Source: Bacillota bacterium
GTDB taxonomy: Bacteria > Bacillota > Bacilli > Bacillales_A > Planococcaceae
Length of the DNA: 40,851 nt
Direction: 5' to 3'
Assembly (NCBI GenBank): GCA_023405135.1
Contig: JAEXYZ010000090.1
Coordinates: forward strand, 1 to 40,851
The notes under the pieces are model-generated. The model worked only from the letters and a program-made list of their open reading frames with translations, searched no databases and had not been told where the DNA came from. The translations under genes were made by a program, and so were the position numbers. Of the stretch, positions 24,559 to 33,429 are shown one piece after another (within the stretch, counting starts at the first letter, position 1; the number at the start of each line of letters is the position of its first letter).

Positions 24559-25644
24559 TTATTGAATCTCAATAGAGGCACGAGTAACCCCTCGATTAAA
24601 AGATGCTTCCAATGCTTTTGATATATCTTCTAATGTAAAATTACAGTTTAAAATCTCACTGAAAGGATACTTGTTTATATGACTATTTAAAAATTGCAAT
24701 GACTTATATAAATACCAAGGTTGATAGCGAATAATTCCTTTAATTTCAATACCTTTTCTTGTCATAAGTCCTGGATCGAATTGTGTTAATTTCCCAGGAG
24801 ATATGTTCCCAATGGAAATATATTTACCTCCTGATTTTATTAAATGTATTCCTTCTGCAAATGCTGCTGGTACTCCTGTCAATTCCATTACTACATCCGC
24901 ACCAGCATTGTTTGTATAGGCTAATATTCTTTCTACCCTACTCTCTAATGTATCATATTGATTCATTGATAACGTATAATCAGCACCAAATCTTTTCGCT
25001 AATTCTAGTCGGCTTTCAACAGCATCTATGACAATTACATTTGCGCCAAAAGTCTTTGCTACCGCTGTTGCGTTTAATCCCAATCCACCTGCCCCTTGAA
25101 TCACAATTGTATCTCCAGATTTCAACCCTGATTGTGCAATCCCATAATATACTTGTGACAGTGCACAATTTGCACTTGCAGCTACTTCATCAGGTATATT
25201 ATCTGGCACTTTGTAAAAATATTGGTCTGGATGGATGTAATAATGGGTTGCAAATGAACCATGAAAATGAGGATATTCATGGGCATCTTTCCCCCAATAT
25301 TCATATGCATTCTCACAAATGTTAAAATATCCTTGCAGACAGTTTTTACACTTTTTACACGTTAAAAAGTAAGCAGCCGCTATTCTATCTCCTACTTTGA
25401 CCGGTTGTCCAGCATAATCAGTCGTTACATCTTCTCCTAGATCAACAATTTCCCCTACCATTTCATGTCCCATTACACCTGATTTTTTCGTAGGATGATA
25501 GCCCTTCCAAATATGTAGCTCAGAACCGCATACATTTGTTCGAATAACTTTCACTAAAACTGATCCTTTAGAAGCTTTTGGTAACTCATATTCTTCAAAA
25601 GTCATTTTTTCAGGCTCAGTCATAACCGCAACTTTCCCTTTCAT
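24559..25644 (-). CDS. Zinc-dependent alcohol/polyol dehydrogenase (MDR superfamily)
   Basis: This 361-residue medium-chain dehydrogenase has the catalytic zinc ligands in NVCGSELH and GHEMVGEI, a structural zinc lobe CKKCKNCLQGYFNIC, and the NAD(P)-binding motif GAGGLGLNA. The substrate alcohol is not readable. I start at the ATG at 25644 (MKGKVAV), seven bases after GGGGGT; the ATG two codons upstream is too close to it. With its own terminator it is a single gene inserted between recO and era, which are normally adjacent or separated only by yqzL, so it is probably a later acquisition. Confidence 0.9.
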   Translation of the reverse strand: MKGKVAVMTEPEKMTFEEYELPKASKGSVLVKVIRTNVCGSELHIWKGYHPTKKSGVMGHEMVGEIVDLGEDVTTDYAGQPVKVGDRIAAAYFLTCKKCKNCLQGYFNICENAYEYWGKDAHEYPHFHGSFATHYYIHPDQYFYKVPDNIPDEVAASANCALSQVYYGIAQSGLKSGDTIVIQGAGGLGLNATAVAKTFGANVIVIDAVESRLELAKRFGADYTLSMNQYDTLESRVERILAYTNNAGADVVMELTGVPAAFAEGIHLIKSGGKYISIGNISPGKLTQFDPGLMTRKGIEIKGIIRYQPWYLYKSLQFLNSHINKYPFSEILNCNFTLEDISKALEASFNRGVTRASIEIQ

Positions 25645-25749
25645 TCCCATACCCCCATTAAATTAGCTTTCTTCTTAACATATGAATGGAATGAAGCAAT
25701 TATTTTTTCTATAAAAAACCTTTTTTATAAACAGCATTTATTACTTCAA

Positions 25750-25792
25750 TAAAAAAAGTCCTAAAAGTATTCAATCAATACTTTAAGACTTC
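25750..25792 (-). terminator. Terminator downstream of era
   Basis: A 15-bp stem with minor mismatch (25757-25772 with 25777-25792) is followed on the minus strand by seven T residues. It ends the yqeZ-side operon before the inserted alcohol dehydrogenase. Confidence 0.88.
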
Positions 25793-25802
25793 CTTTACAA
25801 GT

Positions 25803-26717
25803 TTAATATTCGTCTTCTCTATAACCAAAGTCACGTAGAAAAGTTGATTTATTACGCCAATCCTTTTGAACCTTCACCCAAAGCTCTAAGTATACTTTTG
25901 AACCTAGTAGCATTTCGATATCTTTACGAGCAAGTGTCCCTACTTCTTTTAATAATGCTCCCCGTTTACCAATGACGATTCCTTTTTGGGAATCACGTTC
26001 TACCATTATCGTAGCTTGAACGCGGATCATATTATCATTTTCTTCATCACGCTTGATTTTATCAATTACAACAGCAATTGAATGCGGGATTTCCTCCCGA
26101 GTTAAATGAAGCACCTTTTCTCGTATTAATTCTGAAATAATAAAGCGCTCAGGATGATCTGTTACTTGGTCTGAAGGATAATATTGAGGACCTTCAGGTA
26201 AGTATTTCTCAATCGTTGTTAATAAATTTTCAACATTGTTTCCTTGAAGTGCAGAAATAGGCACAATTTCTGCAAAAGGATATTTCTCATTATATGTTTC
26301 AATGATTCGAATCAGTTCGTCTGGGTGAATTTGGTCAATTTTATTGATGACAAGAAAAACTGGTGTTTTTGTTTCTTGCAATAGTTCGAGAATAAATTCA
26401 TCGCCCTTCCCAAGTTCCTCTTCAGCATTTACCATAAACATAATTAAATCGACTTCTCTTAGCGTATTTTTAGAAACTTTTATCATAAATTCGCCAAGCT
26501 TATGTTTTGGTTTATGGATTCCAGGTGTGTCAATGAATATCATTTGAGATTGTTCTCGTGTAAGTACACCTTGAATTTTATTTCTCGTCGTTTGGGGTTT
26601 ATCTGACATAATGGCAATTTTTTGGCCGATCACGTGATTTAAAAATGTTGATTTCCCTACATTTGGTCTACCAATTATTGAAATAAACCCTGATTTAAAA
26701 CTACTGTTTTCCTGCAT
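25803..26717 (-). CDS. era: GTPase Era
   Basis: Era is an essential GTPase that binds the 3' end of 16S rRNA during 30S maturation. The 304 residues contain the G1 P-loop GRPNVGKST, G3 DTPGIHKP, G4 NKID and a C-terminal KH domain with IVIGKRGALLKEVG. The start overlaps the cdd stop by 17 bp, and GGAGG lies 9 bp upstream. The order ybeY-dgkA-cdd-era is conserved across Bacilli. Confidence 0.97.
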   Translation of the reverse strand: MQENSSFKSGFISIIGRPNVGKSTFLNHVIGQKIAIMSDKPQTTRNKIQGVLTREQSQMIFIDTPGIHKPKHKLGEFMIKVSKNTLREVDLIMFMVNAEEELGKGDEFILELLQETKTPVFLVINKIDQIHPDELIRIIETYNEKYPFAEIVPISALQGNNVENLLTTIEKYLPEGPQYYPSDQVTDHPERFIISELIREKVLHLTREEIPHSIAVVIDKIKRDEENDNMIRVQATIMVERDSQKGIVIGKRGALLKEVGTLARKDIEMLLGSKVYLELWVKVQKDWRNKSTFLRDFGYREDEY

Positions 26718-27117
26718 TATCTAAATCCTCCGGTGTAAAGGCGCCTGGTAATAGCTCGCCTACTGTCGTTTGTTGTACGTCTCCCTTTAAGTTTGTTAAG
26801 TAAACTGGCATATTAGGTGAACAAAATTCCGAGATTACTTGTCTACAAGCACCACATGGCGAGCATGCACGATCAGTATCTGCTACAACAGCTAGCCCTT
26901 TAAATTTTGTTATTCCTTCTGAAACTGCTTTGAAAATTGCTGTTCTTTCTGCACAGTTTGTTAAACCATAACTAGAGTTCTCAATATTACAACCAAGATA
27001 TACTTGTCCATCCTCTGTTAATAAAGCAGCTCCAACTGCAAATTTTGAATAAGGTACATAAGCCGTTTTTCTCGCAATTTTAGATTGTTCAATTAACGAA
27101 TTCATATCCACAGTCAT
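26701..27117 (-). CDS. cdd: Cytidine deaminase
   Basis: This 138-residue tetrameric zinc enzyme converts cytidine and deoxycytidine to uridine forms. The zinc ligands are Cys in NCAERTA (with the catalytic Glu) and two Cys in PCGACRQ; substrate residues lie in CNIENSSYGLTNCAE. GAGGGGGG is 11 bp before the ATG; the in-frame ATG at residue 5 is an alternative start. It is translationally overlapped with era. Confidence 0.96.
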   Translation of the reverse strand: MTVDMNSLIEQSKIARKTAYVPYSKFAVGAALLTEDGQVYLGCNIENSSYGLTNCAERTAIFKAVSEGITKFKGLAVVADTDRACSPCGACRQVISEFCSPNMPVYLTNLKGDVQQTTVGELLPGAFTPEDLDNAGKQ

Positions 27118-27172
27118 AGGAATGGATACCCCCCTCTTTTTAAACTAATATTTTTTACTTAAGGAGATTTTT

Positions 27173-27329
27173 GAAGAAAGGTAAGCGGAAAGCAAGCTAA
27201 CTCCTCAAAGTTACAATGCGCCTCGATCGAAAGCTTAAAAAGCCCCGAGATTTAGGCATTTAGCTACCGCACAGCTAAGGCTATGACCGTTTACAACAAG
27301 TAACAGCATTAGCGCTTTTCGCCTTTCTT
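27173..27329. repeat. Structured intergenic element with inverted termini between cdd and dgkA
   Basis: The ends AAGAAAGG..AAGCG and CGCTT..CCTTTCTT are inverted and close a 157-bp block with inner pairings (GTTAC/GTAAC, CCTCG/CGAG, TTAGCT/AGCTAA around 27265-27285). The right end overlaps the dgkA stop codon. It is more GC-rich than the flanks. It may be a miniature inverted-repeat element or a processed RNA hairpin. Confidence 0.5.
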
Positions 27330-27678
27330 AAAACCATTTAGGTAGAAAAATAAGTAAACCGATTATAACACTTGTTAGTGCAAATACAAGTACAGCACCT
27401 GCAGCAATGTCTTTTGCTTGTTTTGCAAGCGGATGAATATCGGGTGTAGCTAAGTCGACTACATTTTCAATAGCTGTATTAATCATTTCAGCCCCTATTA
27501 CTAAGGAAATGGTGATGATTATGATAAGCCATTCACTATAACTTAGCCCTGTTAATAAACCCGCTGTAACCACTATAAAAGCACTTAATATATGAATACG
27601 CATATTTTGTTCTTTCATTGATGAAAAAATGCCATGAAATGCATACCCAAAAGACTGAATCAGTTTACGAACGTTCAT
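27328..27678 (-). CDS. dgkA: Undecaprenol/diacylglycerol kinase DgkA
   Basis: This small membrane kinase (116 residues, three transmembrane helices) phosphorylates undecaprenol in Gram-positives to recycle the cell-wall lipid carrier. The family signature EMINTAIENVVDL is complete, and AKDIAAGAVL marks the next helix. I start at the ATG at 27678 (MNVRKL), overlapping ybeY by 14 bp; a GTG three codons upstream is possible. The C-terminus IFLPKWF ends within the right arm of a structured element. Confidence 0.93.
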   Translation of the reverse strand: MNVRKLIQSFGYAFHGIFSSMKEQNMRIHILSAFIVVTAGLLTGLSYSEWLIIIITISLVIGAEMINTAIENVVDLATPDIHPLAKQAKDIAAGAVLVFALTSVIIGLLIFLPKWF

Positions 27679-28150
27679 TAAAATCACGGCCTAGACCAAA
27701 AGAAGATAATATTTCATCCTGTTTGCCAAACATAACTTTTTCATCTTCAGGTGTCATATGGTCGTATCCTAAAAGGTGTAGAAAACCGTGAACTGCAAGG
27801 AAGCCTAATTCTCGTTCAAAGGTATGGCCATATTCAATAGCTTGTTCCTTTGTACGATCTGTTGAAATGATAATATCTCCTAAAATTCTAGGAATATCTT
27901 CACCAACAATTTCTACTTCGCCTTCCCCTAATTCTTCTAAAGCAAATGAAATAACATCTGTTGGTTGATCTTTATCACGATATTCACGGTTAATCTCATG
28001 AATTGCCTCATTTGTTACGAATGTAATTGATACTTCACTACCATCCTCGATATTTAAAGTAGCCGCCGCATGTTGGAGCAATTTTTCAACTAATTCAATA
28101 TGCTCTTCTTTTACTTCATTTGTTTCATCTAAAAAATCAATATTTAACAT
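27665..28150 (-). CDS. ybeY: Endoribonuclease YbeY (16S rRNA maturation)
   Basis: This 161-residue metal-dependent RNase takes part in 3' maturation of 16S rRNA and ribosome quality control. The zinc-binding signature HGFLHLLGYDH supplies three histidines, and ISFALEE and LGDIIIS precede it. AGGAGGA is well placed. It lies 15 bp after pgpH and overlaps dgkA, so the block is one operon. Confidence 0.96.
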   Translation of the reverse strand: MLNIDFLDETNEVKEEHIELVEKLLQHAAATLNIEDGSEVSITFVTNEAIHEINREYRDKDQPTDVISFALEELGEGEVEIVGEDIPRILGDIIISTDRTKEQAIEYGHTFERELGFLAVHGFLHLLGYDHMTPEDEKVMFGKQDEILSSFGLGRDFNERS

Positions 28151-28165
28151 GATTTCCTCCTATAT

Positions 28166-30283
28166 TTAATCCTCTTTCGGATACTCAATTCGAGAATGGA
28201 AAATTCCATTTAACGTTTTACATAGTACTTCTTCGATAATTTTTAATTCCTTTATCGAGACATCACATTCATCAAATTGATGCTCTTGCACACGACTTTG
28301 AATAATAGAGTGTACAAGCTCTTGAATTTTTTCTAAATTTGGTTGTTTCATCGAACGCACAGCTGCTTCTACACTGTCAGCAATGTTAATTACTGCTGCT
28401 TCCTTCGTTTGAGGCTTTGGCCCTGGATAGCTAAATTGACTTTCATCAACGTCTTTCCCCTCTTCTTTTGCTTTAAATACAAAATATTTTAACGTACTTG
28501 TTCCATGATGCTGTAACGCAATATCGATAATTTCTTTTGGCATTTTATGTTTTTGTAAAAGCGCAGCGCCATCGGTTGTATGAGAAATAATAATTTCTGC
28601 ACTTCTTTCTGGCGGTAACGAATCATGGGGATTAATACCAGACATTTGGTTTTCTATGAAAAACGCCGGTCTTCTCGTCTTTCCAATATCATGATAATAA
28701 CAGCCTACCCGAGCAAGTAATCCATCAGCCCCAATTGCTTCACAGGCAGCTTCTGCAAGGTTTGCAACCATTACACTATGGTGATATGTTCCTGGAGTTT
28801 CCGTTAATAATTTTTTCAATAATGGATGGTTGGGATTTGATAACTCGATTAATTTCATTGTCGACAATAATCCAAAGGCTGATTCAAAAAATGGTAACAA
28901 TCCCATCGTTAAAGCTCCAGATAATATACCAGATGTAAAACCAGCAACAGCATAAAATAGTAACTCCATCACATCATATTCTGATTGAGACATTAACAAG
29001 TAGAAAGCTATAAATGAAATATTAACAATTGATGCAGTAATACAAGCTTTTAATAAATCAGATCTTTTTTCAATACTTCTCATGAAGAAAATACTAGCTA
29101 ATCCACCGAAAATAATATATAAAGCAATATCCATTTGCAATACAGCCGCATAGCCTTGATGGAAAATGACACCCGCTGAAGCAGCAGTTAAAATTGTTAC
29201 AAGCGTTGCAACTTTTTCATTTGCTAACAGGCGAATTAACATTGTAGCAAGGGCTGTTGGATATAAAAAGGCAATTGTAGTATCAAATTCGTTTGATAAC
29301 ATGCTTAAAAACTTCATTAGAATAATTGACCCGGCATATACAATAGCTGTAACAAGCAATGCGTTTCTTCGCTTCGCTAAATCCATATCTAACCGGTCAA
29401 ATAAAAAGTATAAAAAGGCCATTTGTAAAATGATGAGAATGACTAAGCCCAAAAGAGGTTCTTTTGTCGTATGATTGTTAAGTAGCCCTAATAATTCTAG
29501 TTGGCGATATACTTCACGATCAATTAACTCCCCTTCTTGAACAATTATTTGTCCCTGTAAAATACGAGTTGGATCAACTTCTTCACGAGCCTGTTGTATT
29601 AATTCATTCGTCTTTTTCTCATCTAACACTTCAGTTTCAATAATTGAAGCTCGTCCAATTACAATTACTGGATTTAAAATTTGCTCATCAATCGTTGTAA
29701 GTTGACGAATCTTTGTTTCAATTTCGTTTCTTTTTTGTCCAACTTGATCTGCTCGAATAGATTCAGATAATACTGTATCAATTAAATTAACAAGAATATT
29801 CTTTGCATTATTTAAGCTTGATTCGTTAACTGTTAATAATGATTGTAATTGGCTATTGGTGAAAACAAGCTGTGATTGACTATCAGTAATATCTTTTAAT
29901 TTTTCCCTCAATTGCTGAATTTGTTGTTCGATTGGCAGTTCTTTTTCTTTTGATTTTAACTCTTCACGAACATCGGATACGATATCAAAAAGCGATACGA
30001 CGAGGGCAACACGATGTTCTGCTGTTTCTTCATTAAAAACATAAACAGGCTCTACTGCATTTTCAGCATGTTTTCGTTCTTCTTCCGTTTTCACAGTATC
30101 TTCTACCGTTTTTACAGCACGTATCGTTTCTGGTGCTAACTGAAAAGGTTGTATATCATATGTAGTACCTCGAACATTTCCAAGCATTAAAAAGAATTGA
30201 AGTAATCCTGTTAATACGAGAACGATTACGATTAACGTTCTGAAACTAATCATATTCAATAATTTATTAAAGTGCCTGTTCAT
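28166..30283 (-). CDS. pgpH: c-di-AMP phosphodiesterase PgpH (7TMR-HD)
   Basis: This 705-residue membrane HD hydrolase degrades c-di-AMP and thus affects potassium and osmotic homeostasis. Layout: TM at about 12-32; a large extracytoplasmic 7TMR-HDED domain (35-280); seven TM helices (285-480); a cytoplasmic HD domain with PGTYHHSVMVANLAEAA, CYYHDIGKTRRP and, later, HHGTSTLKYF. Length and layout equal B. subtilis YqfF. It is 126 bp downstream of phoH. GGGGGTG precedes the ATG. Confidence 0.95.
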   Translation of the reverse strand: MNRHFNKLLNMISFRTLIVIVLVLTGLLQFFLMLGNVRGTTYDIQPFQLAPETIRAVKTVEDTVKTEEERKHAENAVEPVYVFNEETAEHRVALVVSLFDIVSDVREELKSKEKELPIEQQIQQLREKLKDITDSQSQLVFTNSQLQSLLTVNESSLNNAKNILVNLIDTVLSESIRADQVGQKRNEIETKIRQLTTIDEQILNPVIVIGRASIIETEVLDEKKTNELIQQAREEVDPTRILQGQIIVQEGELIDREVYRQLELLGLLNNHTTKEPLLGLVILIILQMAFLYFLFDRLDMDLAKRRNALLVTAIVYAGSIILMKFLSMLSNEFDTTIAFLYPTALATMLIRLLANEKVATLVTILTAASAGVIFHQGYAAVLQMDIALYIIFGGLASIFFMRSIEKRSDLLKACITASIVNISFIAFYLLMSQSEYDVMELLFYAVAGFTSGILSGALTMGLLPFFESAFGLLSTMKLIELSNPNHPLLKKLLTETPGTYHHSVMVANLAEAACEAIGADGLLARVGCYYHDIGKTRRPAFFIENQMSGINPHDSLPPERSAEIIISHTTDGAALLQKHKMPKEIIDIALQHHGTSTLKYFVFKAKEEGKDVDESQFSYPGPKPQTKEAAVINIADSVEAAVRSMKQPNLEKIQELVHSIIQSRVQEHQFDECDVSIKELKIIEEVLCKTLNGIFHSRIEYPKED

Positions 30284-30409
30284 TGTGCACCCCCAACAAG
30301 TCTATATGTACTAGTTTACCAATTTATGAGTATAATTTCATGAATAGTTAATAGAAAATGAAAAAATGTGCACGAAATTCCGTACACATTATTTTAAATA
30401 CCTTAAATT

Positions 30410-31366
30410 TTATAATTCTTGCTCAGTATAAGCTTGGATTACTTTTGCAACAAGAGGATGACGAACAACATCGCCAGCTTCTAGCGTTTGAAAATGTATA
30501 TCTTTTACATATTTTAATGTTCGCTCTGCAACAATTAAGCCTGATTCTGTGTTTTTTGGTAAATCAATTTGTGATTTATCACCAGTAATGACCATCTTAG
30601 AGCCAAATCCTAAACGTGTTAGAAACATTTTCATTTGCATATGAGTTGTATTTTGCGCTTCATCTAAAATGACAAAAGCATCGTCTAATGTACGACCGCG
30701 CATATATGCAAGAGGTGCAATTTCAATTGTCCCTCTTTCGATTAATCGTTGTGTCTGTTCTGCACCATATATATCATTTAACGCATCATATAGAGGACGT
30801 AAATATGGATCTACCTTCTCCTTTAGATCACCAGGTAAAAATCCTAATGATTCGCCAGCTTCAACAGCAGGTCGTGTTAAAATAATTCGTTTTACATGAC
30901 CATTTTTTAAACTTTGTGTTGCCATAACGACAGCTAAATAAGTTTTACCTGTACCTGCTGGACCAATTCCGAATACTAGGTCATTATGACGAATCGCTTT
31001 TATGTACTCGCGTTGACCTATTGTTTTAGCTCGTATTGGTTTACCTTTATAGTTCCTTGCAATTTCTTCCTCATATAATTCAGCAAAGTATTCTATCGTC
31101 CCTTTATTCACCATTTCAATCGCAGTTGCGACATCACGTAAATCTATATTAATGCCTTTTCGAATTACTTTAAGTAGTTCTCGTAATAGCTCCTTAACTT
31201 GTTGCTTCTGAGCTTCTTCTCCAGCAATTTGGATTACTTCACCACGAGTAATAATTTGTACTCGAAACGTTTCTTCCAGTAGCTTTAAATTGGCATCAGA
31301 CATACCAAGTAACATAACTGCTTCATTTGGATTTTCAACTTGTAATTCCGATAATTGTTCTGCCAT
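30410..31366 (-). CDS. phoH: PhoH-family ATPase
   Basis: This 318-residue cytoplasmic P-loop protein has Walker A GPAGTGKTYLAV and Walker B FVILDEAQNTT, with an N-terminal KH-like segment (about 1-100). The family is linked to RNA metabolism and is almost always next to ybeY, as here. The molecular role is still unclear. It follows yqfD by 3 bp. AAGGAG is 9 bp before the ATG. Confidence 0.94.
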   Translation of the reverse strand: MAEQLSELQVENPNEAVMLLGMSDANLKLLEETFRVQIITRGEVIQIAGEEAQKQQVKELLRELLKVIRKGINIDLRDVATAIEMVNKGTIEYFAELYEEEIARNYKGKPIRAKTIGQREYIKAIRHNDLVFGIGPAGTGKTYLAVVMATQSLKNGHVKRIILTRPAVEAGESLGFLPGDLKEKVDPYLRPLYDALNDIYGAEQTQRLIERGTIEIAPLAYMRGRTLDDAFVILDEAQNTTHMQMKMFLTRLGFGSKMVITGDKSQIDLPKNTESGLIVAERTLKYVKDIHFQTLEAGDVVRHPLVAKVIQAYTEQEL

Positions 31367-31369
31367 AAA

Positions 31370-32494
31370 TCAATCTCCTTGGTCAATTGGGTAGTTTTTC
31401 GCAATATTTTCATTTACCAAAAATAGGACCTTCCCTTTAACTTTATCATCATCGAATGTAACGTGCAAAATGTTTTCTTTTTTTATAATCGTTTTGGGAG
31501 GTAATGATTTTAATATTTTTTCGTGCAATAGTGGCAAAATAAACGATTCGATTTGTTCTTCGGAAATTTCTTGCGTAACAGCAATGTACTTTTGAGTCCT
31601 TTTGATTTCGATAAATCTTGAAAGCCACTCTGGTAAATCGACCTTTTGAAACGATTTTCCCTGCTCCTTTTCATTATTTATTTTGAAATCAAATACCCAT
31701 TCTCTATTACTAGCAGAAATGAATTTTACCTTTTTAGGAATTGTAAATTCTGTTTCTAGCCAATAATCCGCATACACTTCACCATCTGCACCAACAACAA
31801 CTGACTTATCGCCTACTGTAATTACTCCTGAAACAAGTGTATCCCCTTTATATACAGTTGTATTCGGTGAAACACGGCGTTCTCCACTAGAAATTTCAAA
31901 ATGAGTAATTACTCCACTTTTTGCAGCAACTAAATGACTTTTTTTATTACCCGTATTATCTTTATTGTCAGTTATCGGAGCAAGTTGAGGAGCAATCGTC
32001 ATATTACTACCGTTTTTTAATATATGCACCCAGGATAAGTCTCTTATTTCTTCCATAATAGTTTGTCTAATTTCAAAATCAGATTTCACATTATGTTTGA
32101 ATAAGGGACCCTTTAAACCTAACTTCTCTTCTATTACTTTTTCAACAGCAACTCTCATTTCCGGTGTTTCTGCTTCAACACTTACTTTCCAAACCATTTG
32201 TGAACAAATAATCGGAATACAAATTAACATTAGTAAACCGATTGCTGTCCAACTATTTTTTTTGAAAATACGAGACACTTGTAAATATCGAATTTTCACT
32301 TTAAGTTGATACTTTTTTCTTGAAGCACGAACAGCAGATAAATCCTTTCTTGCAATTTCAAATTTTATTTCATTTTCAAGATGTGTTAAATTTTTAATTT
32401 TTATTTTTTTAGCATGTAAATGTTGAATAAATGCATTTGCTGCACCTTTTCTAGAGACAGCTATTTCAACAGGTCGATTATCGTATTTTTTCAT
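31370..32494 (-). CDS. yqfD: Sporulation protein YqfD
   Basis: This 374-residue protein has a basic cytoplasmic N-terminus (about 85 residues), one transmembrane helix (AIGLLMLICIPIICSQMVW, about 100-120) and a long extracytoplasmic domain with SGVITHFEISSGE, GDTLVSG and VYADYW. Together with YqfC it is needed for engulfment/stage IV forespore development in B. subtilis; the biochemistry is unknown. It overlaps yqfC by 17 bp. Its presence supports an endospore former. Confidence 0.93.
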   Translation of the reverse strand: MKKYDNRPVEIAVSRKGAANAFIQHLHAKKIKIKNLTHLENEIKFEIARKDLSAVRASRKKYQLKVKIRYLQVSRIFKKNSWTAIGLLMLICIPIICSQMVWKVSVEAETPEMRVAVEKVIEEKLGLKGPLFKHNVKSDFEIRQTIMEEIRDLSWVHILKNGSNMTIAPQLAPITDNKDNTGNKKSHLVAAKSGVITHFEISSGERRVSPNTTVYKGDTLVSGVITVGDKSVVVGADGEVYADYWLETEFTIPKKVKFISASNREWVFDFKINNEKEQGKSFQKVDLPEWLSRFIEIKRTQKYIAVTQEISEEQIESFILPLLHEKILKSLPPKTIIKKENILHVTFDDDKVKGKVLFLVNENIAKNYPIDQGD

Positions 32495-32732
32495 ATGGAT
32501 TCACCTGTCGCTGCATTTCTATACTTAATAGTTCTTCAACATGTATTATAAATTCTTCTTCTTTTAACACATCTATATGTACTCTTTTTGCTTTTATTAA
32601 CATAGAAAAATCTTCATACAGAAATGAACAATGTTGCTCAGAAGCTTCAAGAAATTTATATGTTCCAATTAATCGCAATTGGCGACAATTTATCATTTCA
32701 ATTAATGGATCGGTCTGAAATAACTTTTTCAA
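32478..32732 (-). CDS. yqfC: Sporulation protein YqfC
   Basis: This 84-residue small protein is predicted beta-rich, with the family pattern ...LIGTYKFLEASEQ...DFSMLIKAKRVHIDVLKEEEF. The start is a TTG (32732) preceded by GGGGGC, since no ATG is in frame. It is paired with and overlaps yqfD, so the two are coexpressed; in B. subtilis the pair is in the sigma-E mother-cell regulon. Confidence 0.88.
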   Translation of the reverse strand: MKKLFQTDPLIEMINCRQLRLIGTYKFLEASEQHCSFLYEDFSMLIKAKRVHIDVLKEEEFIIHVEELLSIEMQRQVNPYEKIR

Positions 32733-32754
32733 TTAAAATGCCCCCTTTTCGCAA

Positions 32755-32783
32755 AGTATATGCTTTGGAAAAGAGGGTCATGA
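32755..32783 (-). promoter_or_regulatory. Candidate sigma-E promoter of yqfC-yqfD
   Basis: On the minus strand TCATGAC (32783-32777), 14 bp, CATATACT (32762-32755) resembles the sigma-E pattern of a TCATATT-like -35 and a CATACA-T -10. It lies 22 bp upstream of the yqfC start. The -35 match is partial. Confidence 0.4.
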
Positions 32784-32895
32784 TAATTTCTATTGCTTTA
32801 ACGGAAGTAAAAACCTGATATGTTCTACTACCAATTAGGGGCGCTAAATAAACCCCTCATTGAAATAATTAATATCGTTAGTTCGATTCTTATTA

Positions 32896-33393
32896 TTATC
32901 GCTGTTTAGCCTTTGGAGGCCCTAATATTTCAGAAGTAATTATTGCCTGAATTAAAGCTTCTCTAGAAGTTGGTACTATGCTACCAATTTCTTTCTTTTT
33001 AATATCGTCCATAGAAGCCTTCGATGCCGCTTCTTTTGTTGATCGAACCGATGAACGATTTTCATCAAATTTTGGTCTTGTATTTTGTTTAAGAGGTTGC
33101 ATCTCTATTACTTTGGCCGATGTATGAGATTTCACATCCTCCAATTTTTCTCTTCTGTTATCAAAAGTTTGTGTATTTGCAGCATCATTTAGCCTCTGAA
33201 AAATCTCACTAGCGAAATCTTCAAGAGATTTTGTCGTCGATTTTCTTTGTTCCAATTGTCTTGGTTGATCAAAATTTTGAGTATTTGGTTTATTATTAAA
33301 TGGCGGCATTGCTTTTTGTTGTTTCTGTTTTTTATTTCCATTTAGCAGAGAGCTAATGACAAAAATTGCCACCATCAACATAATTGTACCCAT
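32896..33393 (-). CDS. Small membrane-anchored protein downstream of floA (YqfB position)
   Basis: This 165-residue protein has one N-terminal membrane segment (TIMLMVAIFVISSLL, about 3-17) and a long polar, low-complexity cytoplasmic part rich in Gln, Lys, Asn and Ser. It ends in a more conserved-looking ALIQAIITSEILGPPKAKQR helix. I do not recognise a family. Its place, 36 bp after floA in the sigma-W operon, matches that of yqfB in B. subtilis, but its length is greater and homology is not evident. It could tether factors to the flotillin raft. Confidence 0.72.
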   Translation of the reverse strand: MGTIMLMVAIFVISSLLNGNKKQKQQKAMPPFNNKPNTQNFDQPRQLEQRKSTTKSLEDFASEIFQRLNDAANTQTFDNRREKLEDVKSHTSAKVIEMQPLKQNTRPKFDENRSSVRSTKEAASKASMDDIKKKEIGSIVPTSREALIQAIITSEILGPPKAKQR

Positions 33394-33429
33394 TTAGCTA
33401 AACACTCCCTTCAAAGGTGTGCATCGTTA

